Positions 9,050 to 18,041 of a stretch of 64,000 nt of DNA are shown piece after piece (positions within the stretch are counted from its first letter, which is position 1; every line of letters begins with the position of its first letter). The stretch is taken from contig JACJYR010000002.1 of the NCBI GenBank assembly GCA_020636005.1, positions 124,001 through 188,000 of the forward strand, written 5' to 3'. Source of the DNA: Lewinellaceae bacterium. GTDB lineage: Bacteria > Bacteroidota > Bacteroidia > Chitinophagales > Saprospiraceae. The position numbers and the translations under genes are program-made. Below the pieces are notes generated by a model. That model did not search any database and was not told the DNA's origin. It saw nothing but the letters and a program-made list of their open reading frames with translations.

Positions 9050-10600
9050 ATGCCAAAGCAACGGACAGACGACCTCGTGCAGTTGATCCTTTCCCTGACG
9101 AAAGCGGAAAAGCGCCATTTCCGGCTGTTTGCGAAGCGCAACCAGTCTTCGGAGGAAATGCTGTTTTTGCAAGTATTTGATTGGTTGGATAAAAAGGGCG
9201 AGTATGAGGAGGAGGCGCTGTTGGCTAAAATACCCGGCCTGAAAAAGAGCCAGTTGCCCAACCTGAAATCACATCTCTACCGACAGATACTGACCAGCCT
9301 GCGCCAGTTGAGCAAAAACAAAAATGAGGATATTCAAGTGCGTGAAACCATTGACTTTGCCAGGGCGCTATACGACAAGGGCCTGTACCGGCAAAGCCTC
9401 GACCTGCTGGACAAGGCAAAGGAACGGGCGCTCTCAAAGCAGTTCACGGCCCTTGCACTGGAGGTTTTGGAGTTTGAAAAAATGATAGAAGGTCAATACA
9501 TCACCCGCAGCCTGGAAGGCCGGGCAGATGAACTAGCCAGCCAAACACTGGAACTGCACACCCAAATCGGCCACACCGGGCGCTTTTCCAACCTCTCACT
9601 GATGATGTACGGCTTATACCTGCGCATTGGTTTCAGCCGCAACAAGCGTGACAACGACCTTGTGAAAGCTTTTTTTCAGAGCCACTTGCCAGTCATTCCC
9701 TTTCAGGAGTTGGATTTTTTGGGTAAAATTTGGCACTGCCAGTCGCACGTTTGGCTGCACTACATCTGCCAGGAATTCGCCGCCTGCTACCGCCATGCGC
9801 AGCGCTGGGTGGACTTGTTCGAGGACGAGCCGGAGATGAAAGCGCTCCATACGCCCCTCTACCTCAAGGGCTTGCACAACCTGCTGAGCGCCCTGTTCCG
9901 AAGCCTGGCCTACGAGCGTTTTGTGAGATATGTGGACGTATTGGATGAATGCCATTCCGAAATTGACGTTACCCAAAACAAGAACGTGGAGGGGCTTTAC
10001 CTACTCTACCGCTACATCCACCTCATCAACCGGCACTACCTGGAAGGCACGTTTACAGAGGGCGTTGTGCTGATTCCCGGTTTGGCAAAATACCTGGAAA
10101 CCAATGAGTTCAATTGGGACACCCATCGAATCATGGTTTTCAATTACCGAGTTGCCTGCCTCTATTTTGGCAACGACGACTTTGAAAACGCCATCGAATA
10201 CCTGAACAAAATCATCCAGCAAAAGGTGATTGACTACCGTGCCGACATCCAATGCTTTGCCCGCATCCTGAACCTCATCGCCCATTTTGAACTGGGCAAC
10301 CAACTGCACGTGGAATACCAAATCCGCTCAGTCTATCGCTACCTGCTACACTTTGAGAGCGTGCAGCAGGTGCAGCGGGAAATCCTCAGCTTCCTGCGTG
10401 GCGTACCCGGCCTGACGAAAGCAGATACAGAAAAGGCCTTCCGGGAACTCCATAAACGTCTGCTACCACTTGAAAACGACCCTGTGGAGCGGAGGCCGTT
10501 CCTTTATCTGGATATTATTTCCTGGCTGGAGTCGAAGCTGGAAGGGCGAAGTATTCAGGAGGTGATAAGGGGAAAATTTTTGGAGAGAAGGCCATTGTAA
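9050..10600 (+). CDS. Conserved Bacteroidota protein of unknown function, helical-repeat type
   Basis: 516 residues, mostly helical, with no signal peptide. The N-terminal 90 residues (MPKQRTDDLVQLILSLTKAE ... LPNLKSHLYRQILTSLRQL) look like a DNA- or protein-binding helical module; the rest resembles degenerate TPR-like helix pairs such as ALYDKGLYRQSLDLLDKAKE and YLNKIIQQKVIDY. I recognise the overall type from Bacteroidota genomes but not a function. It is divergent from leuA with 169 bases between start codons, and stands alone in its transcription unit. Confidence 0.85.
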   Translation: MPKQRTDDLVQLILSLTKAEKRHFRLFAKRNQSSEEMLFLQVFDWLDKKGEYEEEALLAKIPGLKKSQLPNLKSHLYRQILTSLRQLSKNKNEDIQVRETIDFARALYDKGLYRQSLDLLDKAKERALSKQFTALALEVLEFEKMIEGQYITRSLEGRADELASQTLELHTQIGHTGRFSNLSLMMYGLYLRIGFSRNKRDNDLVKAFFQSHLPVIPFQELDFLGKIWHCQSHVWLHYICQEFAACYRHAQRWVDLFEDEPEMKALHTPLYLKGLHNLLSALFRSLAYERFVRYVDVLDECHSEIDVTQNKNVEGLYLLYRYIHLINRHYLEGTFTEGVVLIPGLAKYLETNEFNWDTHRIMVFNYRVACLYFGNDDFENAIEYLNKIIQQKVIDYRADIQCFARILNLIAHFELGNQLHVEYQIRSVYRYLLHFESVQQVQREILSFLRGVPGLTKADTEKAFRELHKRLLPLENDPVERRPFLYLDIISWLESKLEGRSIQEVIRGKFLERRPL

Positions 10601-10839
10601 TTCCATCGAAATCATCTCGACTTGCGTACTCAGCAATTGTTTCCCCTACTGGGCTGTTTTCCAATATTATAGATCCGGCAGCGGGATTTATTAACTGATA
10701 TTTGCATTGAAAAAAATATCCTTGTCAAGACCGGCAAACAGGCTTGCTGAACTATTATTGCAAAGATTGCAATCCCTGATATGTCTTTTACAAAAAGCAG
10801 CCAGGCTGCACTTTTGAAAAAAGGACTTAACAGGAGCGC

Positions 10840-10868
10840 CAAAGCCCCGGGAAGGCTCCGGGGCGTTT
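10840..10868. terminator. GC-rich hairpin
   Basis: GCCCCGG (10844-10850) pairs with CCGGGGC (10858-10864), flanked by AAA and TTT. It probably ends the transcript of the upstream plus-strand gene, 240 bases after its stop. The T-run is short. Confidence 0.5.
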
Positions 10869-10902
10869 ACCTGGATGGCTTGACAATGTTTTTCCCTTAT
10901 TT

Positions 10903-11000
10903 GTAACGATGAAAAAATAACTTCCCAATTTTGATTTTGAAAATCCCGGCAATAGGAGGTTTTTTCAGGATAAGATGGTTATTTTATTTTTCTTCGTTCC
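10903..11000 (+). repeat. Dual-hairpin repeat, copy A (degenerate)
   Basis: Begins GTAACGATGAAAAAATAACT and ends TTTTCTTCGTTCC. It aligns with the copies at 42869-42978 and, inverted, 52600-52710, but its inner hairpins have decayed. It lies just before the 2-hydroxyacid dehydrogenase gene, so it forms part of its leader. The rest of the 10601-11021 gap holds no gene that I can see. Confidence 0.7.
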
Positions 11001-11021
11001 AAAGCAACTCCTCACAAATAA

Positions 11022-11981
11022 ATGCCCAAGATAGTTGTACTCGATGGCCACACAATGAACCCAGGCGATTTGTCGTGGGAAAAAATGGAAGCGCTCGGAG
11101 AGTTGTCAGTGTACACGCATACTCCTCCCACGCTTGTCGGGGAACGTGCGAAGGATGCTGAAATCATACTGACCAATAAGGTGGTCTTAGATCAATCGAA
11201 AATTAGAAAACTGCCCAATCTGAAGTGCATCAGTGTAATGGCTACTGGTTTCAACGTGGTTGATGTGGGGGCAGCAAGGGAACACGGAGTGGTTGTTTGC
11301 AACGTGAGGAGATACGCAACCGACTCAGTGGCGCAACATGTTTTTGCACTTTTGCTGGGTTTTTGGAGCAAAATTTCCTTGCACAATAAAAGTGTGACAG
11401 AGCGGGATTGGCAAAAATCTCCGTATTGGTCTTACAACCTCTCTCCCACTACCGAACTGGCCGGCAAAATCATCGGCATTTATGGCTTGGGGCAAATTGG
11501 CCGGAAGGTGGCACAGATAGCCCTGGCTTTTGGGATGGAGGTTTTGTCCCATCATAAACATCCGCTACGTGACAAGATGCATGGCGTAGCATTTACTACT
11601 TTTGAGGAAATGCTGCAGCGGAGTGACGTGATCACGCTCCACGCTCCCTTGACAGTTGAAAATGAGGGCATTATCAATAGAACAAGTTTGTCCAAAATGA
11701 AACCGACGGCTATTCTGATAAACACTGGCCGGGGTGGGTTGATCGTAGAGCAGGATTTGAAAGACGCATTGGAAGATGGCCGCATCGCAGGGGCAGGGTT
11801 GGACGTGTTGTCAGAAGAGCCGCCAAAGGATGGAAATATCTTAATCGGAGTCCCCAATTGCATCATTACCCCACACAACGCCTGGGCGACAAAGGAGTCG
11901 AGGGCAAGGCTTTTGGAGGAATCCGTTTTAAATGTTGAAGCATTTTTGGCGGGCAGGCCCAGAAATGAAATAGGCAAGTAG
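11022..11981 (+). CDS. D-2-hydroxyacid dehydrogenase (glycerate/hydroxypyruvate reductase type)
   Basis: NAD(P)-dependent reductase of 2-keto acids, 319 residues. The Rossmann motif is IIGIYGLGQIGRKVAQ; catalytic Arg, Glu and His lie in LINTGRGGLIVEQDL, GLDVLSEEPP and ITPHNAWATKESR, so the enzyme should be active. The substrate domain (residues 1-100) has VMATGFNVVDV, typical of glycerate dehydrogenase-like members. The exact substrate cannot be fixed from sequence; serine-pathway phosphoglycerate dehydrogenase is less likely because the C-terminal ACT domain is missing. Single-gene unit. Confidence 0.88.
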   Translation: MPKIVVLDGHTMNPGDLSWEKMEALGELSVYTHTPPTLVGERAKDAEIILTNKVVLDQSKIRKLPNLKCISVMATGFNVVDVGAAREHGVVVCNVRRYATDSVAQHVFALLLGFWSKISLHNKSVTERDWQKSPYWSYNLSPTTELAGKIIGIYGLGQIGRKVAQIALAFGMEVLSHHKHPLRDKMHGVAFTTFEEMLQRSDVITLHAPLTVENEGIINRTSLSKMKPTAILINTGRGGLIVEQDLKDALEDGRIAGAGLDVLSEEPPKDGNILIGVPNCIITPHNAWATKESRARLLEESVLNVEAFLAGRPRNEIGK

Positions 11982-12027
11982 CCGAAGAGGTACTTGCCTA
12001 TTTTATTAAATTTTCTCCACCGGCAAA

Positions 12028-12540
12028 TTAAGCCATTGGCGGAATGCGCAACATCTGGCCAGGGTAAATCTTGTCAGGGTCGGAAAGCATCGGCTTGTTG
12101 GCGTTGAATATCGTCATGTACTTGTTGGCAGAGCCGTATTGCTCCTTGGCGATTTTTGACAAGGTATCACCTTTTTTCACTTCATAAAAAGTGGATTCAG
12201 GCTCTGGCGCCACGTCCGGGGCAGCCATAATGGACATCCTGTCGTCCACGGTAGCAATGCCTGCCACGTTGCCAACGGCGAGGATGACCTTTTCTTTTTC
12301 AGATTGGTTGTCAACGGTGCCATACACGGTAGCTTTGTCGTCATCCACTTCGATGTTCAGGTTTTCAACTTTGAGGCCGAGGCCGACCACCTGGTTGGTA
12401 AGGCGCATGGCCAATTGGGCATTGGCCAGTTGCTGCATGGCATCCGGAGCAGCTGGGGCAGCAGGTGTAGGCGTTGTTTCTTTCTTGCCACCGCCAATAA
12501 GGGCGGCACCGGCATTTTTCAAAAAGGAAAAGAGACCCAT
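12028..12540 (-). CDS. BON-LysM protein, potassium-binding protein Kbp-like
   Basis: 170 residues: a short N-terminal MGLFSFLKNAGAALIGG as in E. coli Kbp/YgaU, an alanine/proline linker, a BON domain (about residues 45-108, with VKVENLNIEVDDDKATVYG-like strands) and a LysM domain (about 118-168, YEVKKGDTLSKIAKEQYG ... IYPGQMLRIP). The E. coli relative binds K+ and is cytoplasmic; no signal peptide is seen here either. It is slightly longer because of the linker. Alone on the minus strand. Confidence 0.85.
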   Translation of the reverse strand: MGLFSFLKNAGAALIGGGKKETTPTPAAPAAPDAMQQLANAQLAMRLTNQVVGLGLKVENLNIEVDDDKATVYGTVDNQSEKEKVILAVGNVAGIATVDDRMSIMAAPDVAPEPESTFYEVKKGDTLSKIAKEQYGSANKYMTIFNANKPMLSDPDKIYPGQMLRIPPMA

Positions 12541-13094
12541 AGTTATTTATTTTTTGGTTTAAGGAAATGAAAACTTACAAAGCAGCCATCAAATCCCTGT
12601 AAATGAGCGGCAAATGTAGTCAAATGGGACAAGGATGAAAAAAGGCAAAAAGCAATTTTACCGCAGCGCCCCTTTTTGTATATTTACCGGTGTTCGGACG
12701 GTGACTTCACTTTTTGTCACACTTTTTGAAAAAGAGGCTCCCCTTTAGCCTACATTTGCCCAACTCAGCTTATTACGGCCTTCACCAGAACCAACTTGCC
12801 CTTACAGCTTCCTGAAACAAAAGACTTAGAATTGAGTAAAAGGCGTATATTTGCGCAGTTTTCCCCAAAGGGGTCTTAAAATTTCATTATTTGTTTATCT
12901 AAACAATTGGTTTTTAAGCCCTTAAGTTAGTCTTAGAAGATAATTACCAAGCGTTTTTCCAAACTAAAATATGTAGAAAATGTGGGACTGGGTTAAGTGA
13001 TTGCGGGTATCCGGTAAAAGGCAAAGCACTCAGCAAAGCCTGAAATTTACCAACCAGCATTCCCCCACCGCCACAACCAAAAAATTTGCTGGTC
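12541..13094. other. Divergent spacer, no gene seen
   Basis: 554 bases between the Kbp-like gene and secDF. The sequence is AT-rich. GTATATTTG at about 12846 could be a TAnnTTTG -7 box for secDF, but it is 240 bases upstream and lacks a clear partner. No hairpin of note. Confidence 0.4.
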
Positions 13095-16000
13095 ATGCAA
13101 GGAAAAGGTATCATTAAGTTCTTTCTCGTAGCCCTGGCTGTTGTTTCTTTGATTCAATTTATTTATGTCCTGCCTACCAACAGGGTTGAAAACAAAGCGG
13201 ACAAGTATGCTCATTCCCTGTCCGATAATCTGCCTGCAGAGCAACAGCGCACTGCGTTCAAAAATGCCAGGGCAGCCTATCTGGACTCCATGTCTTCGGA
13301 GGTTATCTTTAAAATCCCATTGGTAAAATCGTTCACCTACCAAGACCTCAAAGGTTCCCAGCTCAACTTTGGCCTCGACCTCAAGGGGGGCATGAGCGTT
13401 TTGATGCAGGTTGATTTAAGGGATTTTATCAGGGCCCTGGCAGGTAGCAGTTCTGACAAATCATTGGAAGATGCCCTTGCAGCAGCTGCAAAAAAACAGC
13501 AAACTTCCCAATCGGATTTTATCACCCTGTTTGCGGACTCCTGGAAAGAAGTGGCACCCGACAAGCCCATGAACAGCATCTTTAAGCGCAATGAATCGCT
13601 GAGTTCCCAGATAAATGCCTCTACCAGCGATGGCGAAGTCACCAGTATATTAAGGAAAAAAGCAGACGAAACGGTCGATCTTACCTTCAAGCTCTTAAAA
13701 GAAAGGATTGATAAACTGGGCGTTGTAGGCCCCAATGTTTCATTGGACGCTGGCCGGGATATGATCCTCGTCGAATTGCCAGGCGTTGACAACCCGAAAC
13801 GTGCAAGGACCTACCTCCAGGCTGCTGCCAAGCTGGAATTCTGGAATGTGTACCGCATTACTGACGCTGGTATCCAGTCAGCATTTGTCGCCGCCAACGA
13901 AAAGCTTCGCAAAATGGAAGCGGGCGAACCAACTGAAACAACCAAGCAGGAAGCCACCACGCAGGATACATCTAAAATCGTTGTATCGGATTCTTTAAAA
14001 ACCGATACCAATGGAGTGGCCGACATCCCACAAATTGCGGATGACACCACCTCCCCATTGAGCGACCCTAATTCACTCAACCAAGGCCCTTTGTTCGACA
14101 TTTTCACCTTCAACAATACTGGAGCCTATGGCCTTGCAGCGATGGGCACGGCCGACAAGAACAAGCGCAACAACGTGATGGAAATGCTGAACCGGCCTGG
14201 TGTTAAGGAGCTTTTCCCACGGGACGTCATGTTCCTTTGGTCCAGAAAGCCCATCAAAAACCCAGAAGGCGTACAGACTTCCGATCTTTATGAACTCTAT
14301 GCCATCAAAAAAGAACCTGGAAAAGAGGCTGCACCCCTGGAAGGAGACCGGGTCATTGATGCCTCTGTAAGCCCCGACCCGACCACAGGCGAACTGGCCA
14401 TCAGCCTTAGCATGGATCAGGAAGGCGCCCGTACATGGGGCAACATGACAGAAAAAGCCTTCAACGACAATAAGCGCCAGATAGCTATCGTGCTGGACAG
14501 CACGGTGGTCTCTGCGCCTACCGTACAAGCGGCCATCAGGGACGGCCGTTCACAAATTACGGGCGGCTTTACGGTACAGGAAGCACAGGATTTGGCCAAT
14601 ATTCTGCAGATCGGTAAACTTCCTGCACGAACCCAAATCCTGCAGGAATCTTTGGTAGGACCCTCTTTGGGCGCAGAAAATATCAGCACTAGTTTAAATG
14701 CCCTGTTGGTCGGCTTTTTACTCGTCCTTGCATTTATGATTTTCTATTATGGAGGGGCCGGCCTCGTTTCCATTGCCGTGTTGTTCCTCAATGTGATTTT
14801 CATGCTAGGTGCCATTGCTTCCTTCGGCACCGTACTCACTTTGCCGGGCATTGCCGGTATCGTTTTGACCATCGGTATGGCCGTTGATGCGAACGTAATT
14901 ATCTATGAAAGGGTTCGGGAAGAGCTACGGGCAGGAAAGTCATTGGTCGCTGCCGTAAAAGACGGGTACAAACATTCCTATTCTGCCATTATTGATGGAA
15001 ACGTCACCACTTTTCTGACAGCAGTAGTGCTGGCAGTATTTGGGTTAGGCCCCATCAAAGGATTCGCTGTGGTGTTGATGATCGGTATCATGACCACCCT
15101 GTTTACCGCCGTATTGGTCAGCCGCCTTATAATAGATTGGTGGATGTCAAGGGGTAACGATATTACATTCTGGAGGCCTGCTACCAGAAATGTGTTAGCC
15201 AACTTGAACGTGGACTGGATGGGCAAGCGCAAGAAGTTTTATATCCTTTCAGGGGTCATTACCTTGTTGGGCCTTGTCTCATTTTTTACCCGTGGCTTCG
15301 ACTTGGGGGTAGATTTTAAAGGTGGGTATTCAGTCAACATAGAATTTGCACAAGACCCTGGATCAGACGCCATCCGTAACGCCTTGGCCGGTATCCTGGA
15401 AAAAGAACCTGTTGTAAAGGCTGTTGACACCGACAAGACCTACAACATCGTAACGGACTATTTGGTAAACGACGAGGGCGAAGATGCACCTGAAAGGGTT
15501 ATGGACAAATTGCATGAAGGATTGGCCAGCCTTTCTGGTGGGGCCACCCTCAACAATTTTAAAGATCCCGATGCAGCGGGCCTCACGCACGTAACTTCAT
15601 TCAGCAAGGTAGGCCCCACCGTGGCCGACGATTTGCGGGACAGTGCCTGGGAGGCAGTCATCTTTGGTTTATTGGTCATCTTCCTTTATATCTTGATCCG
15701 CTTTTCGAAATGGCAATACAGCCTCGGTGCAGTCATCGCAACTTCTCACGATGCCCTCATAGTGGTTTCTGTCTTTTCACTGCTGCATGGTATCCTACCC
15801 TTTCCGATGGAAGTCGATCAGGCCTTTATTGCAGCCATCCTGACAATCATAGGCTATTCGGTGAATGACACGGTCATCGTGTACGACCGGATCAGGGAAT
15901 ATTTTGGATTGTATCCAGAGAAAGAGAAAAACGAAGTCATTAATATGGCCATCAACAGCACAATGAGCCGAACCCTTATTACTGGGTTAACGACCTTGTT

Positions 16001-16211
16001 CACCGTTTTTGTCCTCTGGATGTTCGGAAGCGGCAGTATCAAGGGATTTGCCTTCGCCCTTGTGGTAGGCGTCGTTGTTGGTACATATTCCTCGGTATTC
16101 ATCGCATCCCCTGTAATGTCCGATCTTTCAAAAGCAGACATTAGGATCACCCGTAAAGAGAAAGATGAAAAAGGCAAAAAGACCATCAAAAGGCATACAG
16201 CGAAAGCTTAA
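13095..16211 (+). CDS. secDF: Fused protein translocase SecDF
   Basis: Proton-driven accessory of the Sec translocon that pulls exported proteins across the inner membrane. About 1038 residues, with SecD (1-660) and SecF (700-1030) in one chain, as usual in Bacteroidota. Visible are the first transmembrane segment (KFFLVALAVVSLIQFIYVL), the SecD signature FGLDLKGGMSVLMQVDL, the SecD TM4 region GMAVDANVIIYERVREE, the SecF signature FDLGVDFKGGYSVNIEF and the SecF repeat IIGYSVNDTVIVYDRIRE. The ATG at 13095 is preferred over a TTG nine bases upstream. The long P1 loop (about residues 260-350) is rich in S, T and D. A strong terminator follows. Confidence 0.96.
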   Translation: MQGKGIIKFFLVALAVVSLIQFIYVLPTNRVENKADKYAHSLSDNLPAEQQRTAFKNARAAYLDSMSSEVIFKIPLVKSFTYQDLKGSQLNFGLDLKGGMSVLMQVDLRDFIRALAGSSSDKSLEDALAAAAKKQQTSQSDFITLFADSWKEVAPDKPMNSIFKRNESLSSQINASTSDGEVTSILRKKADETVDLTFKLLKERIDKLGVVGPNVSLDAGRDMILVELPGVDNPKRARTYLQAAAKLEFWNVYRITDAGIQSAFVAANEKLRKMEAGEPTETTKQEATTQDTSKIVVSDSLKTDTNGVADIPQIADDTTSPLSDPNSLNQGPLFDIFTFNNTGAYGLAAMGTADKNKRNNVMEMLNRPGVKELFPRDVMFLWSRKPIKNPEGVQTSDLYELYAIKKEPGKEAAPLEGDRVIDASVSPDPTTGELAISLSMDQEGARTWGNMTEKAFNDNKRQIAIVLDSTVVSAPTVQAAIRDGRSQITGGFTVQEAQDLANILQIGKLPARTQILQESLVGPSLGAENISTSLNALLVGFLLVLAFMIFYYGGAGLVSIAVLFLNVIFMLGAIASFGTVLTLPGIAGIVLTIGMAVDANVIIYERVREELRAGKSLVAAVKDGYKHSYSAIIDGNVTTFLTAVVLAVFGLGPIKGFAVVLMIGIMTTLFTAVLVSRLIIDWWMSRGNDITFWRPATRNVLANLNVDWMGKRKKFYILSGVITLLGLVSFFTRGFDLGVDFKGGYSVNIEFAQDPGSDAIRNALAGILEKEPVVKAVDTDKTYNIVTDYLVNDEGEDAPERVMDKLHEGLASLSGGATLNNFKDPDAAGLTHVTSFSKVGPTVADDLRDSAWEAVIFGLLVIFLYILIRFSKWQYSLGAVIATSHDALIVVSVFSLLHGILPFPMEVDQAFIAAILTIIGYSVNDTVIVYDRIREYFGLYPEKEKNEVINMAINSTMSRTLITGLTTLFTVFVLWMFGSGSIKGFAFALVVGVVVGTYSSVFIASPVMSDLSKADIRITRKEKDEKGKKTIKRHTAKA

Positions 16212-16238
16212 TGCCAGGTCTTTTTAAAAGAACGAAAG

Positions 16239-16274
16239 AATCCTGCGGAAAAATCCTCCGCAGGATTTTTTTTT
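16239..16274 (+). terminator. secDF terminator
   Basis: AATCCTGCGGA (16239-16249) pairs with TCCGCAGGATT (16257-16267), followed by a run of T, 28 bases after the secDF stop. Confidence 0.9.
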
Positions 16275-16492
16275 GGCATCATTCTTGGATTTTTAGGATT
16301 AAGTAAGTTTTGGTTAAAAATTGTAAGATTTGTCAAAATCGCCCGAAGTAAAATTCGGGCATTTTATTTTTAAGGAAGTCAGGAAGGATCGAAGAAAAAT
16401 AATAAGGTCATTTTAGTTTTATAAACCCTTTTCTCGTTGAGGTTGCTAAAAGTAAAAATGACATTCTGTTATCCATTCGTTGCAAAACAAAA

Positions 16493-16529
16493 AAAAGGGA
16501 AGCAGTGAAAATTCACTGCTTCCCTTTTT
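16493..16529 (-). terminator. rplT operon terminator
   Basis: AAAGGGAAGCAGTGAA pairs with TTCACTGCTTCCCTTT around a two-base loop, with poly-A on the left that reads as poly-U on the minus strand. It lies 20 bases after the rplT stop and may also serve plus-strand read-through. Confidence 0.9.
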
Positions 16530-16548
16530 CATTGTTCGGCCAATAAAA

Positions 16549-16899
16549 TTACTTTTTCATCACTGAATCAACAACTTTCTTGAAAGCATCGGGATGGTTG
16601 AGTGCCAGGTCAGCCAATACTTTCCTGTTCAGATCGACATTGTTTTTGGCAAGCTGGTGGATTAGCCTGGAGTAGGTAGTCCCCAATTGCCTGGCACCGG
16701 CGTTAATACGTGCGATCCAAAGGCTGCGATAAGCACGTTTTTTTAATTTTCTTCCGACGTAGGCATAGCCCATCGCCTTATCAACGGCGTTTTTGGCGAC
16801 CGTCCAAACATTTTTTCTCCGACCAAAGAAACCTTTGGCCATTTTAAGGACTTTTTTGCGCCTTTTTCGGGACGCCACCGAATTTACTGAACGAGGCAT
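16549..16899 (-). CDS. rplT: Ribosomal protein L20
   Basis: Large-subunit assembly protein, 116 residues, full length. Starts MPRSVNSVASRKRRKKVLKM and holds RRKNVWTVAKNAVDKAM, both highly conserved. In many bacteria L20 represses its own operon by binding the leader; no such site could be identified here by eye. Last gene of infC-rpmI-rplT, 92 bases after rpmI. Confidence 0.98.
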   Translation of the reverse strand: MPRSVNSVASRKRRKKVLKMAKGFFGRRKNVWTVAKNAVDKAMGYAYVGRKLKKRAYRSLWIARINAGARQLGTTYSRLIHQLAKNNVDLNRKVLADLALNHPDAFKKVVDSVMKK

Positions 16900-16991
16900 A
16901 ATTGGTTAATTTTTTAGTGCAGAACAGGGACCCCAATTTTTTGGGGTACTTGTGGCCTGGACTCTCGTTAAAAAATCAGGTTTGAATTTCA

Positions 16992-17189
16992 TTACCCTTT
17001 AGCAAGCATACGTTTGATTCTTGCTTCATCCGCAGGGTCCACGGTAGTGGAATGAACCAGCTTCAGCTTAACTTTCTTGCTCTTATTCCTCATCATGTGC
17101 GAGGTAAAGGCATGAAACCTTTTCACCTTTCCGGAACCGGTCAGGGAAAAGCGCTTTTTTGCGCCGGAATGGGTTTTCATCTTAGGCAT
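16992..17189 (-). CDS. rpmI: Ribosomal protein L35
   Basis: 65-residue basic protein: MPKMKTHSGAKKRFSLTGSG and the central KVKRFHAFTSHMMRNKSKK region are typical. Middle gene of the conserved infC-rpmI-rplT operon, 78 bases after infC. Confidence 0.98.
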   Translation of the reverse strand: MPKMKTHSGAKKRFSLTGSGKVKRFHAFTSHMMRNKSKKVKLKLVHSTTVDPADEARIKRMLAKG

Positions 17190-17267
17190 ATCAATTCGTT
17201 TTTTTTAAGGAGGCGCAAAGGTAAGCATCTCCTCTAATATTCCAAATGTAATAAAAAGTGGATTTTG

Positions 17268-17873
17268 TCAGGTGTTACCCTTCTTTTTCTTGGGCGAAAG
17301 CACTACAATCATCCGCTTGCCTTCCAGCTTGGGAGGGGCTTCGGGCGATCCCAGTTCCTCTAGTTCTTTTACGAAGCGATCCAGCAAATCCCGACCACGG
17401 TCTTTGAAGACAATGGTACGCCCATAAAAGTGGACATAGGCTTTCACTTTTGCACCTTCTTCCAGAAAGTTTTTGGCATGGCGGGTCTTGAATTCAAAAT
17501 CGTGATCGTCGGTGTTGGGGCCGAAACGGATTTCTTTCAACACCGTTTTCACGGCCTTTGCCTTCATTTCCTTTTCCTTGCGTTTTTTTTCGTAAAGGAA
17601 CTTACTGTAGTCGGTGAGCCTGCAAACCGGGGGTGCCGCATTGGGAGAAATTTCGATGAGATCGAGGCTGACTTTATCGGCCCAGTAAAGGGCTTTTCTT
17701 GTTTGGACAATAGAACCAGGTTCTATTTTCTCGCCCACTTTTTCTGAGACCTCCTCCAGGTTTTCACCTACCAGTCGGATTTCAGGAATCCTTATTTGTT
17801 CATTGATTCGGAACTTGGGTTGCTCCGGTCTTCTGCCATAGTTTCCGCCACGGCGAAATGTACTTTTAGCCAA
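17268..17873 (-). CDS. infC: Translation initiation factor IF-3, TTG start
   Basis: Binds the 30S subunit and checks start codon and initiator tRNA. 201 residues. The N-domain begins near FRINEQIRIPEIRLVGEN; the C-domain holds KEIRFGPNTDDHDFEFKTRH and ends with a lysine-rich tail after LSPKKK. The frame upstream of the TTG at 17871-17873 meets a TAA after only five codons and holds no ATG or GTG, so TTG is the likely start. IF-3 genes often use rare start codons, which IF-3 itself discriminates against, giving autoregulation. The N-terminal extension (MAKSTFRRGGNYGRRPEQP) is basic. First gene of infC-rpmI-rplT. Confidence 0.95.
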   Translation of the reverse strand: MAKSTFRRGGNYGRRPEQPKFRINEQIRIPEIRLVGENLEEVSEKVGEKIEPGSIVQTRKALYWADKVSLDLIEISPNAAPPVCRLTDYSKFLYEKKRKEKEMKAKAVKTVLKEIRFGPNTDDHDFEFKTRHAKNFLEEGAKVKAYVHFYGRTIVFKDRGRDLLDRFVKELEELGSPEAPPKLEGKRMIVVLSPKKKKGNT

Positions 17874-17966
17874 ATGCTGATTTTTTAGTTAATAAATGTG
17901 AGTGAATAAGGGCAATCTTGAATTGCGGTTGCTTTGCTACCGCTTAACAATTTGACCTAAAAAATG

Positions 17967-18008
17967 AACGGTCAATGCCCCATTAGCAAATGTAAGGCAT
18001 TGACCGTT
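17967..18008 (-). terminator. clpC terminator
   Basis: AACGGTCAATGCC (17967-17979) pairs with GGCATTGACCGTT (17996-18008). On the minus strand the hairpin is followed by CATTTTTTAGG, giving a U-run. It separates clpC from infC. Confidence 0.8.
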
Positions 18009-18041
18009 GTTTTTCTTATATTTTTACAAAACCCCTTTCAC

